This document shows, piece after piece, positions 8,648 through 18,042 of a DNA stretch of 64,000 nt. Each line of letters begins with the position of its first letter. Position 1 is the first letter of the stretch. Position numbers and translations under genes: made by a program. This DNA is from Gordonia polyisoprenivorans NBRC 16320 = JCM 10675 (GTDB lineage: Bacteria > Actinomycetota > Actinomycetes > Mycobacteriales > Mycobacteriaceae). A model generated the notes under the pieces. It was not told the DNA's origin. It ran no database searches and was given only the letters and a program-made list of their open reading frames with translations. The stretch lies in the NCBI RefSeq assembly GCF_000241325.1, contig NZ_BAEI01000075.1:1-64000 (forward strand), written 5' to 3'.

Positions 8648-9580
8648 CTAAGCGATTTGCGGCACAACCTCTTTCGCCACGAGTTCGAGATGATCGAGAT
8701 CGGCGAGATCAAGGACCTGCAGGTAAACGCGGCTCACACCGATGTCGCGGAAACGGCTGATCGTCTCGACGACCTCGTCGGGTGTGCCGGCGGCGCCGTT
8801 CGCACGCAGTTCGGCGACGTCGCGACCGATCGCCTGCGCGCGACGTGACAGTTCGTCTTCGCTACGGCCACAACACAACACGAGGGCGACCGAGTAGGTG
8901 AGATCGTCGGCGTCGCGGCCGGCGGCGGCGCACGCCGAGCGCACCGTGTCGAATTGTGCGGCCACGGTGTCGAGTGACTGGAACGGGATGTTGAACTCGT
9001 CGGCGAAGCGTGCGGCGAGGGCGGGCGTCCGTGTGCGGCCCATGCCCCCGATGATGATCGGCGGCCGCGGAGACTGCGTCGGCTTGGGCAATGCGGGGGA
9101 ATTCTTCACCGTGTAGTGCGCGCCATGGTGGTCGAAGCGCTCGCCGACGGGTGTCTGCCAGAGTCCGGTGATGATCTCCAGTGATTCCTCGAGCCGGTCG
9201 AACCGTTCTCCGAGCGATGGAAACGGGATGCCGTAGGCGAGGTGCTCCTCTTCGAACCACCCCGCTCCGAGGCCCAATTCGACACGGCCACCACTCATCT
9301 GGTCGACCTGGGCGACCGAGACCGCCAGCGGCCCGGGGAGCCGGAAGGTCGCCGAGGTGACGAGCGTACCGAGCCGGATACGGGAGGTGTCGCGGGCAAG
9401 ACCGGCCAGCGTCACCCACGCGTCCGTCGGGCCGGGTAGGCCGTCGGCATCGCCCATCGCCAGGAAATGATCCGACCGGAAGAACGCATCGAATCCGAGA
9501 TCCTCGGTCGCCGTGGCCACGGCGAGCAACTGGTCGTAATCGGCGCCCTGCTGGGGTTCGGTGAAGATTCGGAAGTCCAC
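8648..9580 (-). CDS. LLM-class (F420-type) oxidoreductase
   Basis: A 310-residue luciferase-like TIM barrel. From the GTG at 9580 the protein begins VDFRIFTEPQQGADYDQLL, the characteristic N-terminus of a common actinobacterial F420-dependent LLM group. Later motifs include GLGAGWFEEEH and a PPIIIGG block near residue 185. It probably transfers hydride with reduced F420 or FMN, substrate unknown. A longer frame back to 9715 would add 45 residues foreign to the family. The -10 TACCGT six bases upstream of the GTG supports the chosen start. It is divergent from the large LuxR-type regulator. Confidence 0.85.
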   Translation of the reverse strand: MDFRIFTEPQQGADYDQLLAVATATEDLGFDAFFRSDHFLAMGDADGLPGPTDAWVTLAGLARDTSRIRLGTLVTSATFRLPGPLAVSVAQVDQMSGGRVELGLGAGWFEEEHLAYGIPFPSLGERFDRLEESLEIITGLWQTPVGERFDHHGAHYTVKNSPALPKPTQSPRPPIIIGGMGRTRTPALAARFADEFNIPFQSLDTVAAQFDTVRSACAAAGRDADDLTYSVALVLCCGRSEDELSRRAQAIGRDVAELRANGAAGTPDEVVETISRFRDIGVSRVYLQVLDLADLDHLELVAKEVVPQIA

Positions 9581-9586
9581 GTGGCC

Positions 9587-9592
9587 ACGGTA
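9587..9592 (-). promoter_or_regulatory. -10 hexamer TACCGT, leaderless start of the LLM gene
   Basis: Minus-strand TACCGT, then GGCCAC, then the GTG start at 9580; the 6-nt spacing implies a leaderless transcript. Confidence 0.5.
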
Positions 9593-9739
9593 CGTCAGCC
9601 CCGATCCGCGATCGGTGTCCCCCGATAACAGGACACCGGCGGCGATTTTGTCAAGCTCGCCGTCACCGAGGACGGTTTGTGACATAAGCTCAATCGCATC
9701 ACACGCATTATTCAACGATTCGGGGATTGAGAATGCGAA

Positions 9740-9754
9740 ATTGCATAAAGCAAT
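9740..9754. promoter_or_regulatory. Inverted repeat ATTGC-ATAAA-GCAAT in the divergent intergenic region
   Basis: Perfect 5-bp arms around ATAAA, in an AT-rich patch (about 9660-9755) unlike the surrounding GC-rich sequence. It lies between the divergent LLM and LuxR-type genes and is a candidate operator or promoter for either. Confidence 0.3.
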
Positions 9755-9794
9755 CCGTGTGGCGCCGCGAGGCCCTGTGAGTTCTACGTCAGCG

Positions 9795-12386
9795 GTGTGG
9801 CAGCCTTTTCCGTGGTATTTGACCTCGATTCCTCACGCTCGGCCCGACACCATTGTTCGGCACCGTCTCAGCATCGCACTCGGGACCCTGGTGGGTGAGC
9901 ACCGCGTGGTGGCGGTGAACGCCCCGTCCGGCCACGGCAAGACCGTCGCCGTCGCCGACTGGGCCCGCGACACCGGGCTCCCGGTGGCGTGGCTGTCGAT
10001 GCCCCGCACCGAAGCCGATCCCGCCGAGCTGTTACGCGGCATGATCAGCGCGATCAGTCGCCTGCCCGAACTAGGTGATCATCCGACGCTGGCCTCGTTA
10101 CACAAACCCACGGTGACGGCATCGATCAGGCCGTGCGAGTTCGCCGACGCGATCGACACCATCGGTCAACGCGTGGTCGTGGTCATCGACGACGCCCATC
10201 GCGTCGCCGACGCCCTCGCCGATCCCGGCATCGCCGACCTGATCGAGAACGGCCCGGACACTCTCCGGTTCGTCCTCGTCGGTCACAGCGGTGGACTGAC
10301 CCACGCGCTCAGCCGCGCACTGCTGCACGGCACGTGCGCGATGGTCGATGCGTCCCACCTCACGTTCACCACCGAGGAGGTGGCGGGAACGTGCGCCACG
10401 TCGGGAACATCCCTCGATCCGCAAAAACTCTGGGCGGCCACGGGCGGATGGCCGATCGCCGTCCACGCCGCGCTCATGGGCGGCGGCCTCACCCCCACCG
10501 GCCCCGACACCCCTTCCACCCTGCTGACCGACTACGTCGCGACCGAGATCCTCGCTCCGTTGCCGGCCGAACTTGCCGAGTTCATCCTCGACATGACCAC
10601 CACGTCACGCTTCGATCTCGCGCTGGCGATGGCACTCAGCGGCCGCGCCGACGCCGCCACCCTGGTTGCCGACTGCGTCGTCCGCGGGCTGTTCCTCAGC
10701 CGGGTCACCGACCGGCGTTCGACGGACGGCGACCCGACCACCGTCTACACGTGGCATTCGCTCTTCGTCGAGCACTGCCGGCTGATCCTGCAGCGCACCG
10801 ACCCCGACCGTCAGCGCAAACGTCGAATCTCCGCCGCCGAACATCTTCGCGATTCCCACCCCCTCCACGCCGCCGAGCTGTCCCTGCTGGCCGACGACGC
10901 CGAACGTGCCGTCGACATCCTCACCGACAATTGGATCGGCCTCGTCATCTCTTCCGGCGTCACGGCAACCGAGACCACGGCCACCGCACTCGAGTCCCAG
11001 GTCGACGACCCGGTCCGCGCCAGCCGACTGACCTACATCCGTGCGTGCTGCCGGGCGATCCGGGGCGACGCGATCGGGGCTCGCCGATTGTTCGCCGACG
11101 CCGAAGCCCTCCACGAGCTCCACCCGAATCCCGATACCGACCTGACCCGCGCCGTCGCCACGCTGCTGTACCACGACGATCACCGCCTGCTGGTGCAGGC
11201 GCACACCCACATCGTGTCGGTACTCGACGATCCGGCGCAGGACGCCCGCATCCGACCGGTCTTCCGCGCCGGCTGCACCTTTCTCGTCGGATGGACCGCT
11301 CCGCGGCTGCGTATCGACCCCGCCCGAGGAGTCGACCTGCTGCGCAACGCAATCGAGGAATGCCGGGCCGCCGGACTGACCGCGATGGCCACACGCGCCG
11401 AGAGTAGCCACACCTTCGCACTTGCCTTCGCCGGGCGATTCACCGAGATCACCCGCGTCATCGCCGACTCCGACGGCGGGGATGAATGGGATTACTACGA
11501 CGTCGGCATGAATGCTTTCACCCGCGGCTGGATCGATTTCTGGACCGGCGATCTCGACGCCGCGCTGCACAATTTTTCCCGCCACGACAATTCGCGATCC
11601 ATGGACGGATATCCGCCGCTGGCGCGGGTATATCGCCTGATCAGTGCGTCGATTCTGCGGCGTGGCGCCGAGGTCGACTCCGCGAGCGCCGACCTGGAGT
11701 GGGTCACCGACGAAGATCTGCACGGTGTGCCGTGGCCGGTCTACCGACGTCTGGCCCAGGCGCGGGCGGCGGAGTTCGGCAACGCCGACGACGAGGTCCG
11801 GCGACTGGCCGCCGAGGTGGAGAGCACCTCGGCGGTACCGGTGTCGCGCGCACTCTTCGCCGGCATGCTGCGCCGCCAGGGTGACCTCATCCAGGCGCGG
11901 CGGTTCACCCACGGACTCGACGCTCCCGACCTGCCTGCCTACGTTCGGGTGTACGCCATGCTCACCGATGCGGTCGTCGCGTGGCAGTCGGGTGATCGGC
12001 GTGCGGCGCATCGCCTGCTCGACCGGTCGATCACCCTCGCCGCCCCCGAGTTCATCGCCTTGCCCTTCCTCGACAATCACGACCAGCCCACCACCGATCT
12101 ACTCGCGGCGCACGCCCCCCGGGTGTCCGAGCCCGGCTTCCTGGCCGAGATGTTGACTCGACGGCATACACTGTTGCGCAACGACTCCGAGTCCACCAGA
12201 GGGCTGACGACACGCGAACTCGAGGTGCTCGAATACCTCCGGACGCCGATGACCGTGCAGGAGATCGCGGCTGCGTTGTTCATCTCTCCCAACACGCTCA
12301 AGACGCACTGCCGCTCGCTGTATCGCAAGCTCGGCGTCGACAACCGGCGCGACGCGGTACGCGTCAAGGGGTTCCTGCGGCCCTGA
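9795..12386 (+). CDS. Large ATP-dependent LuxR-family (MalT/LAL-like) transcriptional regulator
   Basis: About 863 residues from the GTG at 9795. Layout: an N-terminal STAND-type NTPase with Walker A (APSGHGKT, near residue 40) and Walker B (VVVVIDDAH), a long helical TPR-like middle, and a C-terminal LuxR helix-turn-helix (LTTRELEVLEYL ... ISPNTLKTHCRSLYRKLGV). Proteins like this sense a small inducer, oligomerise with ATP and activate transcription. The start is uncertain. The frame stays open back to 9561, and a GTG at 9759 is also possible. I preferred 9795 because MalT-type proteins begin shortly before the LT-x-P-x-x-RPDTIVRHRL segment. The target is probably the neighbouring LLM or DUF389 gene, but nothing proves it. 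Confidence 0.82.
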   Translation: MWQPFPWYLTSIPHARPDTIVRHRLSIALGTLVGEHRVVAVNAPSGHGKTVAVADWARDTGLPVAWLSMPRTEADPAELLRGMISAISRLPELGDHPTLASLHKPTVTASIRPCEFADAIDTIGQRVVVVIDDAHRVADALADPGIADLIENGPDTLRFVLVGHSGGLTHALSRALLHGTCAMVDASHLTFTTEEVAGTCATSGTSLDPQKLWAATGGWPIAVHAALMGGGLTPTGPDTPSTLLTDYVATEILAPLPAELAEFILDMTTTSRFDLALAMALSGRADAATLVADCVVRGLFLSRVTDRRSTDGDPTTVYTWHSLFVEHCRLILQRTDPDRQRKRRISAAEHLRDSHPLHAAELSLLADDAERAVDILTDNWIGLVISSGVTATETTATALESQVDDPVRASRLTYIRACCRAIRGDAIGARRLFADAEALHELHPNPDTDLTRAVATLLYHDDHRLLVQAHTHIVSVLDDPAQDARIRPVFRAGCTFLVGWTAPRLRIDPARGVDLLRNAIEECRAAGLTAMATRAESSHTFALAFAGRFTEITRVIADSDGGDEWDYYDVGMNAFTRGWIDFWTGDLDAALHNFSRHDNSRSMDGYPPLARVYRLISASILRRGAEVDSASADLEWVTDEDLHGVPWPVYRRLAQARAAEFGNADDEVRRLAAEVESTSAVPVSRALFAGMLRRQGDLIQARRFTHGLDAPDLPAYVRVYAMLTDAVVAWQSGDRRAAHRLLDRSITLAAPEFIALPFLDNHDQPTTDLLAAHAPRVSEPGFLAEMLTRRHTLLRNDSESTRGLTTRELEVLEYLRTPMTVQEIAAALFISPNTLKTHCRSLYRKLGVDNRRDAVRVKGFLRP

Positions 12387-12396
12387 CCGGTTCGGG

Positions 12397-12413
12397 TCAT
12401 CCCTTCGGGGTGA
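12397..12413 (+). terminator. Short hairpin after the LuxR-type regulator
   Basis: Stem TCATCCC / GGGGTGA (one G-T pair) with a 3-nt loop, 11 bases after the stop codon. No T tract, so terminator function is only plausible. Confidence 0.35.
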
Positions 12414-12434
12414 GAATTGCGCGTCACGCACGAG

Positions 12435-12455
12435 TCCGGTCACAAACAGACCGGA
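12435..12455. promoter_or_regulatory. Inverted repeat TCCGGTC-N7-GACCGGA upstream of the DUF389 gene
   Basis: Perfect 7-bp arms (12435-12441 and 12449-12455) about 65 bp before the DUF389 start. It could be an operator or a second terminator stem for the regulator upstream. Confidence 0.3.
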
Positions 12456-12519
12456 AAGATCGGTGTCCCAGTTATTCTCGGCGCAGATCACTTCGCCCTC
12501 GGCGAAGGAGGAGGCTCCG

Positions 12520-13521
12520 ATGATTGGCATTCCCGAACACCTGGTCCCGACCAAGCAACGGCGCACCCTCGACGAGCTCGTCGATCGCCTGGACCTCGGT
12601 TCCGGAGAACGGTTGTCGAAGCAGTCGGCGTTCTGGGTGATGCTGACCCTCTCGGCCGTCATCGCCGTGGCAGGCGTGATCGGCGACAGTACCGCCACCG
12701 TCATCGGCGCGATGATCGTCGCGCCGCTGTCGACACCGATTCTCGGGATCGGGCTGGGGATCGTCACCGGTCGCGGTCGGCTCGTGCTGACGAGCATCGC
12801 CTACGTGCTCGCCGGGGTCGTGCTGGTGACCGTGCTCGGGGTGCTCTTCGCGCAACTGTTGCCCGATCCGACCAACGTGCTGACCAATTCGCAGGTGCAG
12901 GGCCGCACGTCACCGCGGCTCGTCGACCTCCTCGCGGCGCTGGCCACCGGGCTCGTCGGCGCGGTCGCGGTCACGCGCCGCGACGTCGGTGATGTGCTGC
13001 CGGGAGTGGCCATCGCCATCAGCCTCGTTCCGCCACTCGGTGTCGTCGGGGTGTGTCTGGGGTCGGGTGCGCCGTCATTGGCGTTGGGCGCCTTCGTGTT
13101 GTTCGCGTCCAACGTGGTGGCGATGGTGATCACGAGTGTCGTCGTGTTCACCATCGCCGGTGTCGCGCATCCCGCGCAGGCGACCGCAGAGTCGGCCGCG
13201 AGACCGCGCCGGGCGCGCGCCTATGTGGTGTTGCTGATCGCTTTGGTCGTTGTGGCCGTTCCGATGGTCGTCAACTCGCTGACATCGCTGTGGGCCCAGC
13301 AGGTCGCCGACGCCACGCGTAGATGGCTCGACGACGCGCACGTGCCCTCGGCCGTGGTGACCAGTGCGTCGTGGAGCGGGGACACGGTGACCGTGCACGT
13401 CCTGGCGCCGGGCGATCTGCCGCCGGTTGCGGCATTACAGAAGACCGTCGATGGTCTGGTGCCCTGGAATCCGCAGGTCATCGTCGAGCACACCTCGGGT
13501 AGCCGCGAGACCGCCAACTGA
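12520..13521 (+). CDS. DUF389 integral membrane protein
   Basis: A 333-residue membrane protein with the DUF389 core: SKQSAFWVMLTLSAVIAVAGVIGDSTATVIGAM, then PLSTPILGIGLGI, then AIAISLVPPLGVVGVCLG. Five or more hydrophobic segments are visible, followed by a soluble C-terminal tail of about 80 residues. The family is widespread and has no firmly assigned function. The ATG at 12520 has a near-ideal AAGGAGGAGG ribosome site; an upstream in-frame ATG at 12463 does not. Its neighbours give no clear functional link. Confidence 0.85.
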   Translation: MIGIPEHLVPTKQRRTLDELVDRLDLGSGERLSKQSAFWVMLTLSAVIAVAGVIGDSTATVIGAMIVAPLSTPILGIGLGIVTGRGRLVLTSIAYVLAGVVLVTVLGVLFAQLLPDPTNVLTNSQVQGRTSPRLVDLLAALATGLVGAVAVTRRDVGDVLPGVAIAISLVPPLGVVGVCLGSGAPSLALGAFVLFASNVVAMVITSVVVFTIAGVAHPAQATAESAARPRRARAYVVLLIALVVVAVPMVVNSLTSLWAQQVADATRRWLDDAHVPSAVVTSASWSGDTVTVHVLAPGDLPPVAALQKTVDGLVPWNPQVIVEHTSGSRETAN

Positions 13522-13558
13522 GGTCGCGAGGTCCGAAGTCATCCGCCGAAGGTGAGGA

Positions 13559-13572
13559 CACGACATGTCGTG
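13559..13572. promoter_or_regulatory. 14-bp perfect palindrome upstream of the alkyl sulfatase gene
   Basis: CACGACATGTCGTG, centred about 64 bp before the start at 13630, in the 108-bp gap after the DUF389 gene. It is a plausible operator for a sulfatase-controlling repressor; no regulator gene lies beside it. Confidence 0.4.
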
Positions 13573-13629
13573 GCCACCAGACTGGGAACGACTGCACCCG
13601 ACCGTCGACCCACTCACTCGAGGTGAACG

Positions 13630-15531
13630 ATGACCGACCCGCGCGACGCGACCCCGACCATCTCCGCAGCCAACGATCCCCAACAGTCGTCCTTGCCTTT
13701 CATGGACACTCGCGACCAGGCGGCCTCCGGACGCGGCTTCGTCGCAGCGCTGGACTCCCCGGTGATAGCGGGTGGCGACGGCAATCCGGTGTGGGACTGC
13801 TCGGAATTCGGTTTTCTGGAGGACTCGTGCCCGCCGACCGCGAATCCGAGTTTGTGGCGTCAATCCGGACTCGTGGCCAAACACGGCCTCTACGAGGTCA
13901 CCGACCGCATCTACCAGGTCCGTGGGTTCGATCTGTCCAATATGACCATCGTCGAAGGTGATTCGGGTGTCATCGTGATCGATCCGCTCATCTCCAGCGA
14001 GACCGCCTCCGCCGGGTTGGCACTCTACCGCGCCCACCGCGGTGAGCGGCCGGTGACCGGCGTCATCTACACCCACTCGCACATCGACCACTTCGGCGGC
14101 GTCAAGGGGGTGACCACACAGGCGGCCGTCGATGCCGGGGAATGCGTGGTCATCGCACCGGCCGGGATGGTCGAACATGCCGTGGCCGAAAACGTCTACG
14201 CCGGAACGGCGATGGGCCGTCGAGCCGCCTACATGTACGGTGCGGCGCTACCCCGTGGGCCGCAGGGCGCGATCGGCGCGGGCCTGGGTCAGTCGACCTC
14301 GACAGGCACCGCCACGCTGATCCTGCCCACCGTCGACATCTCCACCACCGGTCATACCGAAACCGTCGACGGCGTCACCATCGAATTCCAGATGACCCCG
14401 GGCACCGAGGCGCCCGCGGAGATGAACTTCTACTTCCCGCAGATGCGCGCACTGTGCATGGCGGAGAACGCCACACACACCCTGCACAACCTGCTGACGC
14501 TGCGCGGAGCGCTGGTCCGCGATCCGCACGTGTGGGCCAAGTACCTCACCGAGGCCATCACCACCTTCGCCGGGCGGTCCGATGTGCTCTTCGCCTCCCA
14601 CCACTGGCCCACCTGGGGCACCGAGGAGCTCACCGAATTCCTTGCACTACAACGCGATCTGTACGGCTACCTGCACGACCAAACACTGCGTGCCCTCAAT
14701 CAGGGCAAGACCGGACTCGAGATCGCCGAGGACATCGAGTTGCCGCCCGCATTGACCAATGCCTGGCACACCCACGGCTATTACGGCTCGGTGAGCCACA
14801 ACGTCAAAGCCATCTACCAGCGGTACATGGGCTGGTTCGACGGCAATCCCGCGCACTTGTGGGAACACCCGCCGGTGGCGTCGGCGACCCGTCACGTCGA
14901 ATTCATGGGCGGCGCCGAAGAAGTGATTACCAAGGCCCGCAAGTCTTTTGACGACGGCGACTACCGTTGGGTGGCCACCGTGCTGAATTACGTGATCTTC
15001 GCCGACCCCGACAACGTCGACGCCAAGCGGTTGCAGGCCGACACCTACGAGCAACTGGGCTACGGCTCGGAGAACGGAACGTGGCGCAACTTCTATCTGA
15101 TGGGCGCCTACGAGCTACGCCACGGACCGATCGGCACGCCGACCACCACCTCGGCTCCCGATATTGCCGCAGCCCTGTCGGTGGACCAACTGTTCGACGC
15201 AGTCTCGTTGCGGGTCAACGGACCTGCGGCATTCGATGCCCACATCATCATCGACTGGCGGATCACCGACGAGGAGCGGTTGCACCGCACAGAACTGCGC
15301 AACGGTCTTCTGGTACATCACGATCGCACACCCGACGACGGTTCAACCGCGGCCGGACTGACGGTCAGCTGCACCCGCGCAGAACTGCTTGCCATCGTTC
15401 TCGCCGGGGCCGATCCCGCGGCGGCGGTGGCCGATGGGTCGGTCGAGATCGAGGGCGACGGTGCACTTTTCGCCGAGCTCGCAGGCTACCTCGATTCGCC
15501 CGATCCGGATTTCGCGATCGTCACACCGTGA
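13630..15531 (+). CDS. Alkyl sulfatase, metallo-beta-lactamase fold (SdsA1/BDS1-like)
   Basis: A 633-residue class III alkyl/aryl sulfatase. It hydrolyses primary alkyl sulfates such as SDS to alcohol and sulfate. The metal motif THSHIDH is at residues 148-154. Further family blocks are ENATHTLHNLLTLRGALVRDPHVWAKYL and SHHWPTWG. The middle is the helical dimerisation domain and the last 120 residues form an SCP2-like lipid-binding domain (from about 510). There is no signal peptide, unlike Pseudomonas SdsA1, so it should act in the cytoplasm. GAGGTG precedes the ATG. The SulP transporter 800 bp downstream could handle the released sulfate, but it is a separate transcription unit. Confidence 0.9.
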   Translation: MTDPRDATPTISAANDPQQSSLPFMDTRDQAASGRGFVAALDSPVIAGGDGNPVWDCSEFGFLEDSCPPTANPSLWRQSGLVAKHGLYEVTDRIYQVRGFDLSNMTIVEGDSGVIVIDPLISSETASAGLALYRAHRGERPVTGVIYTHSHIDHFGGVKGVTTQAAVDAGECVVIAPAGMVEHAVAENVYAGTAMGRRAAYMYGAALPRGPQGAIGAGLGQSTSTGTATLILPTVDISTTGHTETVDGVTIEFQMTPGTEAPAEMNFYFPQMRALCMAENATHTLHNLLTLRGALVRDPHVWAKYLTEAITTFAGRSDVLFASHHWPTWGTEELTEFLALQRDLYGYLHDQTLRALNQGKTGLEIAEDIELPPALTNAWHTHGYYGSVSHNVKAIYQRYMGWFDGNPAHLWEHPPVASATRHVEFMGGAEEVITKARKSFDDGDYRWVATVLNYVIFADPDNVDAKRLQADTYEQLGYGSENGTWRNFYLMGAYELRHGPIGTPTTTSAPDIAAALSVDQLFDAVSLRVNGPAAFDAHIIIDWRITDEERLHRTELRNGLLVHHDRTPDDGSTAAGLTVSCTRAELLAIVLAGADPAAAVADGSVEIEGDGALFAELAGYLDSPDPDFAIVTP

Positions 15532-15540
15532 CGCACGGGA

Positions 15541-16191
15541 TCAGGCGAGCACCGAGATGCCCTTGCCGATCAGCACCACCCCGATGACGAGGAAGAGGGT
15601 GGCCATGACCGCTGTGTTGTTGGCCTGCAACCACTCCTTGAGTCGGTCCAGCGGCGCCCGCAACGCTTGTGCGGCAACCTGATAGGCCACCACCGGCACG
15701 ATCACCGTGCATCCCGCCAGCACGGCGAACACAGCGACGGCCACCACCACCGACCCGCTGGTGAGTCCAGCTGCACCGATGGTGACGCCGGCGCCGATAC
15801 ACATCATCAGGTTCTTCGGATTGATGGCGGCGAGCGCGAATCCCAGCCCGAACGCCTTCGGCGGCTTCATGTCGTCGATGGCCGCCATCCACTTCGGGGT
15901 GGACACATCGCCGCCCCGGGCCCGCCACTCGCGTGCCCCTTCCAGGAGGAGGAGTACGCCGAGCGCCAGCTTGATCCAGCCCGTGAGGGTCGAGCCGCCT
16001 CCCGCGGAACCACCGATCAGCACGAAAACGACGGTGGCGATCACGATTCCGGCGAGCCATCCGGTCGCGAATCCCACGCTCGTCGTCCGCGCATGCCGGC
16101 CGAGCAACATGAGGATCGCGCCGATGATGGGGATCGGCGACACCGCAACACCCACCGCGAGTGGGAGGACATCGCCGATCACCGCACCCAC
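15541..16191 (-). CDS. SfLAP/GAP-family six-helix membrane protein
   Basis: A 216-residue integral membrane protein with about six helices and the family signature KPPKAFGLGFALAAINPKNL in the middle. It belongs to the LysE-like group that includes mycobacterial Sap/GAP proteins, implicated in moving glycolipids to the cell surface. The exact cargo is unknown. The GTG start at 16191 has AAAGGTGA upstream. It is convergent with the alkyl sulfatase (9-bp gap) and divergent from the SulP gene. Confidence 0.8.
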   Translation of the reverse strand: MGAVIGDVLPLAVGVAVSPIPIIGAILMLLGRHARTTSVGFATGWLAGIVIATVVFVLIGGSAGGGSTLTGWIKLALGVLLLLEGAREWRARGGDVSTPKWMAAIDDMKPPKAFGLGFALAAINPKNLMMCIGAGVTIGAAGLTSGSVVVAVAVFAVLAGCTVIVPVVAYQVAAQALRAPLDRLKEWLQANNTAVMATLFLVIGVVLIGKGISVLA

Positions 16192-16327
16192 GTCGTCACC
16201 TTTCGCCGCTCTGTGTCGCGCCCCATCGACTCACACTTCCAAGAACCACGTCGCCAGAGCAAGCGTTGGAGGGCGGCACATCCCGGAAATCACCTTCCAC
16301 GGATGAGGCCGCACCGTCTCCGATGCC

Positions 16328-16333
16328 TAGGGT
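16328..16333 (+). promoter_or_regulatory. -10 hexamer TAGGGT, leaderless start of the SulP gene
   Basis: TAGGGT ends 6 nt before the GTG at 16340; no ribosome site is present, consistent with a leaderless mRNA. Confidence 0.5.
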
Positions 16334-16339
16334 GAACAC

Positions 16340-18028
16340 GTGAGATCGTGGCGATCTCGTCTCCGGCGCCCCTGGCAGAGCACCGCGCGGCCCACCGTGT
16401 CCGACGCGGTATCCGGTCTGGTCACAGCACTGTTCTCCATCCCGGAGGGCATGGCATACGCATCCATCGGCGGATTCACCCCGGTGGCGGGCCTGTACTC
16501 GGGCATGCTGCCGACGCTGGTGGGGTCGCTGCTGTCGCGGACCGTCCTCATGGTGACGACGCTGACGAGCGCGATCGCGCTGTCGGCGCATGGCGTGCTG
16601 GGGTCGGCCGGCCTCGCCGCCGACGACCTCGGCAACATTGCGCTGCTCACCCTGCTCGTCGGCGCCTTCATGCTGATTCTCGGTGTCCTGCGTATCGGCG
16701 CCGTCATGGACTTCGTTTCCAGCGCCGTGATGACGGGTTTCACGGTGGGCATCGCGGTGCAGATCGTCGCGGGCGTCGTCAAGGACGTCACCGGCTACAC
16801 GCCCGACGCCCACAACACCCTGATGAAGTTCGTCGATGCCGCCGTTCACATCTCGCAGTGGTCCCTCGACGCGGTCCTGGTCACGGTGGCCACGATCGTC
16901 GTTTGGGCGTTGGCGCGGCTCTGGCAGCGGTTACGCGCCTTCGCCACGCTGATCGCGTTGCTCGCGGTCAGTCTCGGAGTTGCGGTGTTGCACACCGGGG
17001 TGGAGACGGTCGGCGACATCGGTGTGGTTCCGAACAGCTTGCCGCCCATCACCGTTCCCGATGTGTCGGCGTTGCCTCATCTCGTTCTCGGCGCGTTCGC
17101 CATCGCGCAGGTCGCCCTCGCCCAGGCGGCCGGTATCTCCGCCGCCGTACCGAACCCGGACAAGTCCCGGCCCGACGCGTCGGGTGACTTCACCGCGCAG
17201 GGCGCCGCGAACGTCGTCGGCGCGTTCTTCGGTGCATTGCCGGCCGGTGGTTCGTTGTCGCGCACCGGTGTTGCCGTGTCGGCGGGCGCCCGCACGAGAT
17301 GGGCGGGGGTGTTCGCCGGGGCCTGGCTGATCCTTCTGGTGGTGATCGCCGGTTCACTCGCGCAGGCGATCCCGATGGCGGTGATCGGTGCCCTGCTGAT
17401 CGTGATCGGTGCGGAGTTGATCGGTGGGCGCTGGGACGACATCGTCCTCGTGATACGCAGTGCGCCACTGAGTGCGGTGGCGATGCTGGTCACCTTCGTG
17501 GCGACCACCGGCCTCCCCTTGCAGAACGCGATCCTCCTGGGTGCCGTCCTGTCGCTCGTTCTGTTCTGCGTGCAGTCGGCGAGGATTGCGCAACTTGCGG
17601 GGCTCACTCGTGACAGCGGCCGGTGGGTCCTCGGTTCGCCGCCGAAAGAGCTACCGCCAGAACAGGTCACCGTGGTGCACTATTCGGGCACGTCACTGTT
17701 CGCGGAGGTGCCGCGAGTGGCCAGGGACTGGCCGCAGCTCGGACCCGATTCCCGTCGCTGTGTGCTGATCCTGAGCGTTCGCACCCTGCCGGACGTCCCG
17801 TCGGCGACCGTCCTCAAGCTGTTGGCCGCCCGCACGGCCGAACTCCGCAGTCGGGGCGGACGTTTCATTCTCGCCGGGGTCAACCCGGCGATGCGGCGCC
17901 GCCTCGACAGGTCCGGGCTGACCGCCACGCTCGGCGCCGAGAACATCGTCATGGCCACCGACGTCGTCTTCGAGGCCGCCGATCTCGCCTACGAGGAAGG
18001 CTGCCGCTGGCTCGCCGACGACTCGTGA
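16340..18028 (+). CDS. SulP-family inorganic anion transporter with STAS domain
   Basis: A 562-residue SLC26/SulP permease. The N-terminal signature (SIPEGMAYASIGGFTPVAGLYSGM) is followed by 10 or more hydrophobic segments, the core block GAANVVGAFFGALPAGGSLSRTGV, and a cytoplasmic STAS domain in the last 130 residues. Members carry sulfate, bicarbonate or dicarboxylates across the plasma membrane; substrate cannot be read from sequence. The STAS part lacks an obvious phosphorylatable DxS. It is divergent from the SfLAP-type gene. Confidence 0.88.
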   Translation: MRSWRSRLRRPWQSTARPTVSDAVSGLVTALFSIPEGMAYASIGGFTPVAGLYSGMLPTLVGSLLSRTVLMVTTLTSAIALSAHGVLGSAGLAADDLGNIALLTLLVGAFMLILGVLRIGAVMDFVSSAVMTGFTVGIAVQIVAGVVKDVTGYTPDAHNTLMKFVDAAVHISQWSLDAVLVTVATIVVWALARLWQRLRAFATLIALLAVSLGVAVLHTGVETVGDIGVVPNSLPPITVPDVSALPHLVLGAFAIAQVALAQAAGISAAVPNPDKSRPDASGDFTAQGAANVVGAFFGALPAGGSLSRTGVAVSAGARTRWAGVFAGAWLILLVVIAGSLAQAIPMAVIGALLIVIGAELIGGRWDDIVLVIRSAPLSAVAMLVTFVATTGLPLQNAILLGAVLSLVLFCVQSARIAQLAGLTRDSGRWVLGSPPKELPPEQVTVVHYSGTSLFAEVPRVARDWPQLGPDSRRCVLILSVRTLPDVPSATVLKLLAARTAELRSRGGRFILAGVNPAMRRRLDRSGLTATLGAENIVMATDVVFEAADLAYEEGCRWLADDS

Positions 18029-18042
18029 CGCCGGAATTCTAG

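Noticed and set aside
10605-12080. 491-codon open frame on the minus strand
   Set aside because: Lies wholly antisense to the LuxR-type regulator, whose motifs are clear; long antisense frames are expected at this GC content.
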